From NCBI RefSeq assembly GCF_003330845.1, contig NZ_CP026121.1:3205501-3269500 (forward strand): a DNA stretch of 64,000 nt, read 5' to 3'. The translations under genes and the position numbers were made by a program. The stretch comes from Streptomyces sp. Go-475 (GTDB lineage: Bacteria; Actinomycetota; Actinomycetes; Streptomycetales; Streptomycetaceae). The notes beneath the pieces are model-generated. The model searched no databases. It saw only the letters and a list, made by a program, of their open reading frames with translations, and was not told where the DNA came from. Positions 62,155 to 64,000 of this stretch are shown here, in pieces. The first letter of the stretch is position 1. Every line of letters starts with the position of its first letter.

Positions 62155-62928
62155 ATGCTGACCATCGGCGAGCTGGCCTCGTACGCCGGAGTGACCGTGC
62201 GCGCGGTGCGGCACTACCACGCCAAGGGGCTGCTGCCGGAGCCCGAGCGGGACCACTCCGGCTACCGGCGGTACGGCGCCGATGCCATCGTCGAGCTGAT
62301 CAGGATCCGGACGCTCGCGGAGGCCGGGGTCCCGCTGGCGCGGGTGCGGGAGTTGCTCCGGGCCGGTGAGGAGGAGTTCGCCGCGGCGGTCGCGGACATC
62401 GACAGACGGCTGGCGGCGGAGATCCGCGAGCGGCAGCGGCACCGCGCGCGGATCGCCCGCCTCACCTCGGGGGACGGTCTGGCGCTGCCCCCGGAGGTGG
62501 TCGGGTTCCTGGAGCGGCTGCGGGCGCTCGGGGTCGACGAGCGGATCGTCCGGGCCGAACGCGACGGGTGGATCCCGCTCGCCGCGCGCTTCCCCGAGCG
62601 CGTCGGGGAGTGGATCGCGCGCAAGCAGGAGCAGCTCGCCGACCCCGAGTTCGTCGACTTCTATCTGACCCTGGGCGAGGCTCTCGACCGGGGCGACGAC
62701 GACCCGCGGCTGGTCGAACTGGCCGACCGGGTGGCCGCCTACATCACCAGGCTGGCCGAGGAGCGGGGTGAGGAGTACGTCGGCGTTGCCGGCGTCGAAC
62801 CGGCGCTCGCGGCGCTGATGGACACGCTGGCGTTCGACACCGTGTCCTCCGCCCGTCGGCTCATCGAGCTGCTCGAACAGCGCGGCTGGGCGGGATGGAC
62901 CCGGCTCGAGCGGGTGGAACCGACGTGA
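62155..62928 (+). CDS. MerR-family regulator with large C-terminal domain
   Basis: 257-aa regulator. N-terminal HTH: LTIGELASYAGVTVRAVRHY ... GLLPEPERDHSGYRRYGADA; dimer helix AAAVADIDRRLAAEIRERQR; then about 130 residues of helical effector domain (GFLERLRALGVDERIVRAER). ATG at 62155. Other in-frame starts much further upstream overlap the hydrolase gene and are rejected. Confidence 0.9.
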   Translation: MLTIGELASYAGVTVRAVRHYHAKGLLPEPERDHSGYRRYGADAIVELIRIRTLAEAGVPLARVRELLRAGEEEFAAAVADIDRRLAAEIRERQRHRARIARLTSGDGLALPPEVVGFLERLRALGVDERIVRAERDGWIPLAARFPERVGEWIARKQEQLADPEFVDFYLTLGEALDRGDDDPRLVELADRVAAYITRLAEERGEEYVGVAGVEPALAALMDTLAFDTVSSARRLIELLEQRGWAGWTRLERVEPT

Positions 62929-62953
62929 CCCGGGGGCCGGGGCCCGGGGTGTC

Positions 62954-63997
62954 TCACAGCACCCCGCCCGCCTCGTCCTGGAACGCGTCCGTCCAGTAGT
63001 GGCGGCCCGAGCCGCCCGCCGTGACACCCGTCGGGTCGACCGCCGACAGGACCTGGAGCATCGTCATGGCCAGCTGGTCGTAGGTGTCGGTCGTCAGCTC
63101 GTGGGCCGACTGCTCGTCGATCGCCCGCTCGCGGTGCAGGAGCCAGAGGGTGAAGGCGAGCGTCGACACGTCCGTGTTCAGGGGGTACAGCGTCGCCTCG
63201 GGCTCGCTCCAGTTCAGGACCGCGCCCGTCGCGCCGTCGACGACCAGGCTGTTGTCCTCCACCAGATGGCCGAGGCGTATCAGGCGGTCGGCCCCGGCGG
63301 GGAGGCGCGCCGGGGTGTCCGCGTCGGCGTGGTACTCGGTCAGGGTGGCCAGCGGGACGTCCGTGTCCAGGGAGAAGACGTGGGCGTCCTCCGGGAGGCC
63401 CACCTCGCGCAGGAAGCGGCGGGTCGGCTCGTGCGTGAGCGTGGCCGGGAAGTCGACGTCCTCGAAGCGCGCCACCTTGCCGGGGCCGAACTCCTGGTCC
63501 AGCAGGCGGTGCGGGAGGTCCAGGGAGAGGCCGGAGGCGCCGCCGCGGCCCGCGACCAGGGACAGGGGGCGGATCAGCGCCGCCATCTTCCAGAACGGGG
63601 CCGGTTCGCCGTCCGCGCCGTCCCGGAAGACCGCCAGGAGGTGCTGGGACGCCTCCGCCACCGCCTTCGGGCCGTAGCGGCCGGCGTAGGAGGCGAACTG
63701 GCCGCGCAGCCCCGCGAGTTCGTCCGTCGCCTCCGCGAAGCGGACCAGCGTCCGCAGGGAGGGGGCCAGGGGGCGGCGGTCCATGAGGTCGGGCCGGTCG
63801 TGCAGGAGGTGCGTCGTCGAGACCTCGCCCGTCGCGCCGTCCAGCAGGACCGATTCCGTCTCCAGGCCCGCCGGGCCCAGGAGTCCGCCTATCACCAGCT
63901 GCTCGCGCAGCTCGGCCGACAGCCGGCCGTCCGCCTCGCCCGTCGAGTCCGCCAGCGTGCGCAGGCCGTCCCGGCGCAGCCCGTCGAAGCTCAGCAC
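62954..63997 (-). CDS. SUKH-4-type immunity-like protein, start possibly beyond the window
   Basis: At least 347 aa. The second half has the SUKH-4 pattern: LPEDAHVFSLDTDVPLATLT, RLIRLGHLVEDNSLVVDGAT, GAVLNWSEPEATLYPLNTDV. The first half repeats a related block (EADGRLSAELREQLVIGGLL ... SVLLDGATGEVSTTHL). The GTG at 63997 is only three bases from the window end, so the real start may be further upstream. SUKH-4 proteins often protect against nucleic-acid-targeting toxins; no toxin is visible here. Confidence 0.75.
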   Translation of the reverse strand: MLSFDGLRRDGLRTLADSTGEADGRLSAELREQLVIGGLLGPAGLETESVLLDGATGEVSTTHLLHDRPDLMDRRPLAPSLRTLVRFAEATDELAGLRGQFASYAGRYGPKAVAEASQHLLAVFRDGADGEPAPFWKMAALIRPLSLVAGRGGASGLSLDLPHRLLDQEFGPGKVARFEDVDFPATLTHEPTRRFLREVGLPEDAHVFSLDTDVPLATLTEYHADADTPARLPAGADRLIRLGHLVEDNSLVVDGATGAVLNWSEPEATLYPLNTDVSTLAFTLWLLHRERAIDEQSAHELTTDTYDQLAMTMLQVLSAVDPTGVTAGGSGRHYWTDAFQDEAGGVL

Positions 63998-64000
63998 GCC

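Overview
The window is chromosomal DNA of a Streptomyces or very close relative. GC is very high, codon third positions are almost all G or C, genes are dense, and GTG starts and overlapping stop/start codons are common. Family markers include an SsgA-like sporulation protein (ssgG type), Lrp/AsnC beside hppD, the nagF-nagE1-nagE2 PTS cluster with DasR boxes, DUF1707, DUF2510/RDD and DUF6083 proteins. From memory, the order nagF-nagE1-nagE2 ... cysM-cysO-mec ... clpS ... ssgG ... hppD matches the S. coelicolor SCO29xx region. No phage, plasmid, insertion sequence, rRNA or CRISPR array was seen.

Layout. 1-6 kb is accessory-like: a MerR/SDR divergent pair with its operator, a HAD phosphatase, an EamA exporter, MarR, alpha/beta hydrolase, SMI1/KNR4 and DUF2267 genes. 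6.4-7.7 kb holds hsp20 with a 21-bp tandem repeat across its stop, a HAIR-like (HspR) site over its promoter and an unusual tRNA-Gly(UCC). 7.8-20.2 kb: a Tat-exported polysaccharide lyase with a sortase-type tail, MFS, DUF445, SGNH esterase, DUF1707, an ABC-2 exporter operon, an unlisted 54-aa secreted peptide gene and a class A penicillin-binding protein. 20.2-24.6 kb: sugE/gdx under a guanidine-III riboswitch, a GroES-like protein, DUF3618, bcp, two coupled HNH genes, a short-variable-loop tRNA with anticodon UAG, rdgB and a lipoprotein.

24.7-37.2 kb is core metabolism: rph, the GlcNAc PTS genes, MBL hydrolase, a membrane-anchored PemK/MazF-fold protein, the sulfur-carrier cysteine route (mec, a cysteine-ending leader peptide, cysO, cysM), an amino-acid permease, DUF2017, clpS, pncB and pncA. 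37.3-40.7 kb is a compact minus-strand cluster: ECF sigma factor, translationally coupled membrane protein (probable anti-sigma factor), secreted protein, secreted HExxHxxGxxH metalloprotease and a small membrane protein. It is the best candidate for an uncharacterised signalling and secretion system. A large immune-inhibitor-A protease follows.

43.5-55 kb: two RDD proteins, ssgG, an FAD oxidoreductase, hppD with a divergent Lrp regulator, a four-gene osmolyte ABC operon and an ArsR regulator behind a 34-bp perfect palindrome. 55-64 kb: a Lon-like PDZ protease, IclR regulator, DEAD/DEAH helicase, MFS exporter, a class II tRNA-like gene with an expanded anticodon loop, DUF6083, alpha/beta hydrolase, MerR regulator and the start of a SUKH-4 gene cut by the window edge. 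Several genes (SDR, the cysteine leader, pncB, the ArsR gene) have a -10 element 6-7 nt before the start codon and look leaderless. Coordinates and translations were read by eye; family calls rest on recognised motifs, not on searches.
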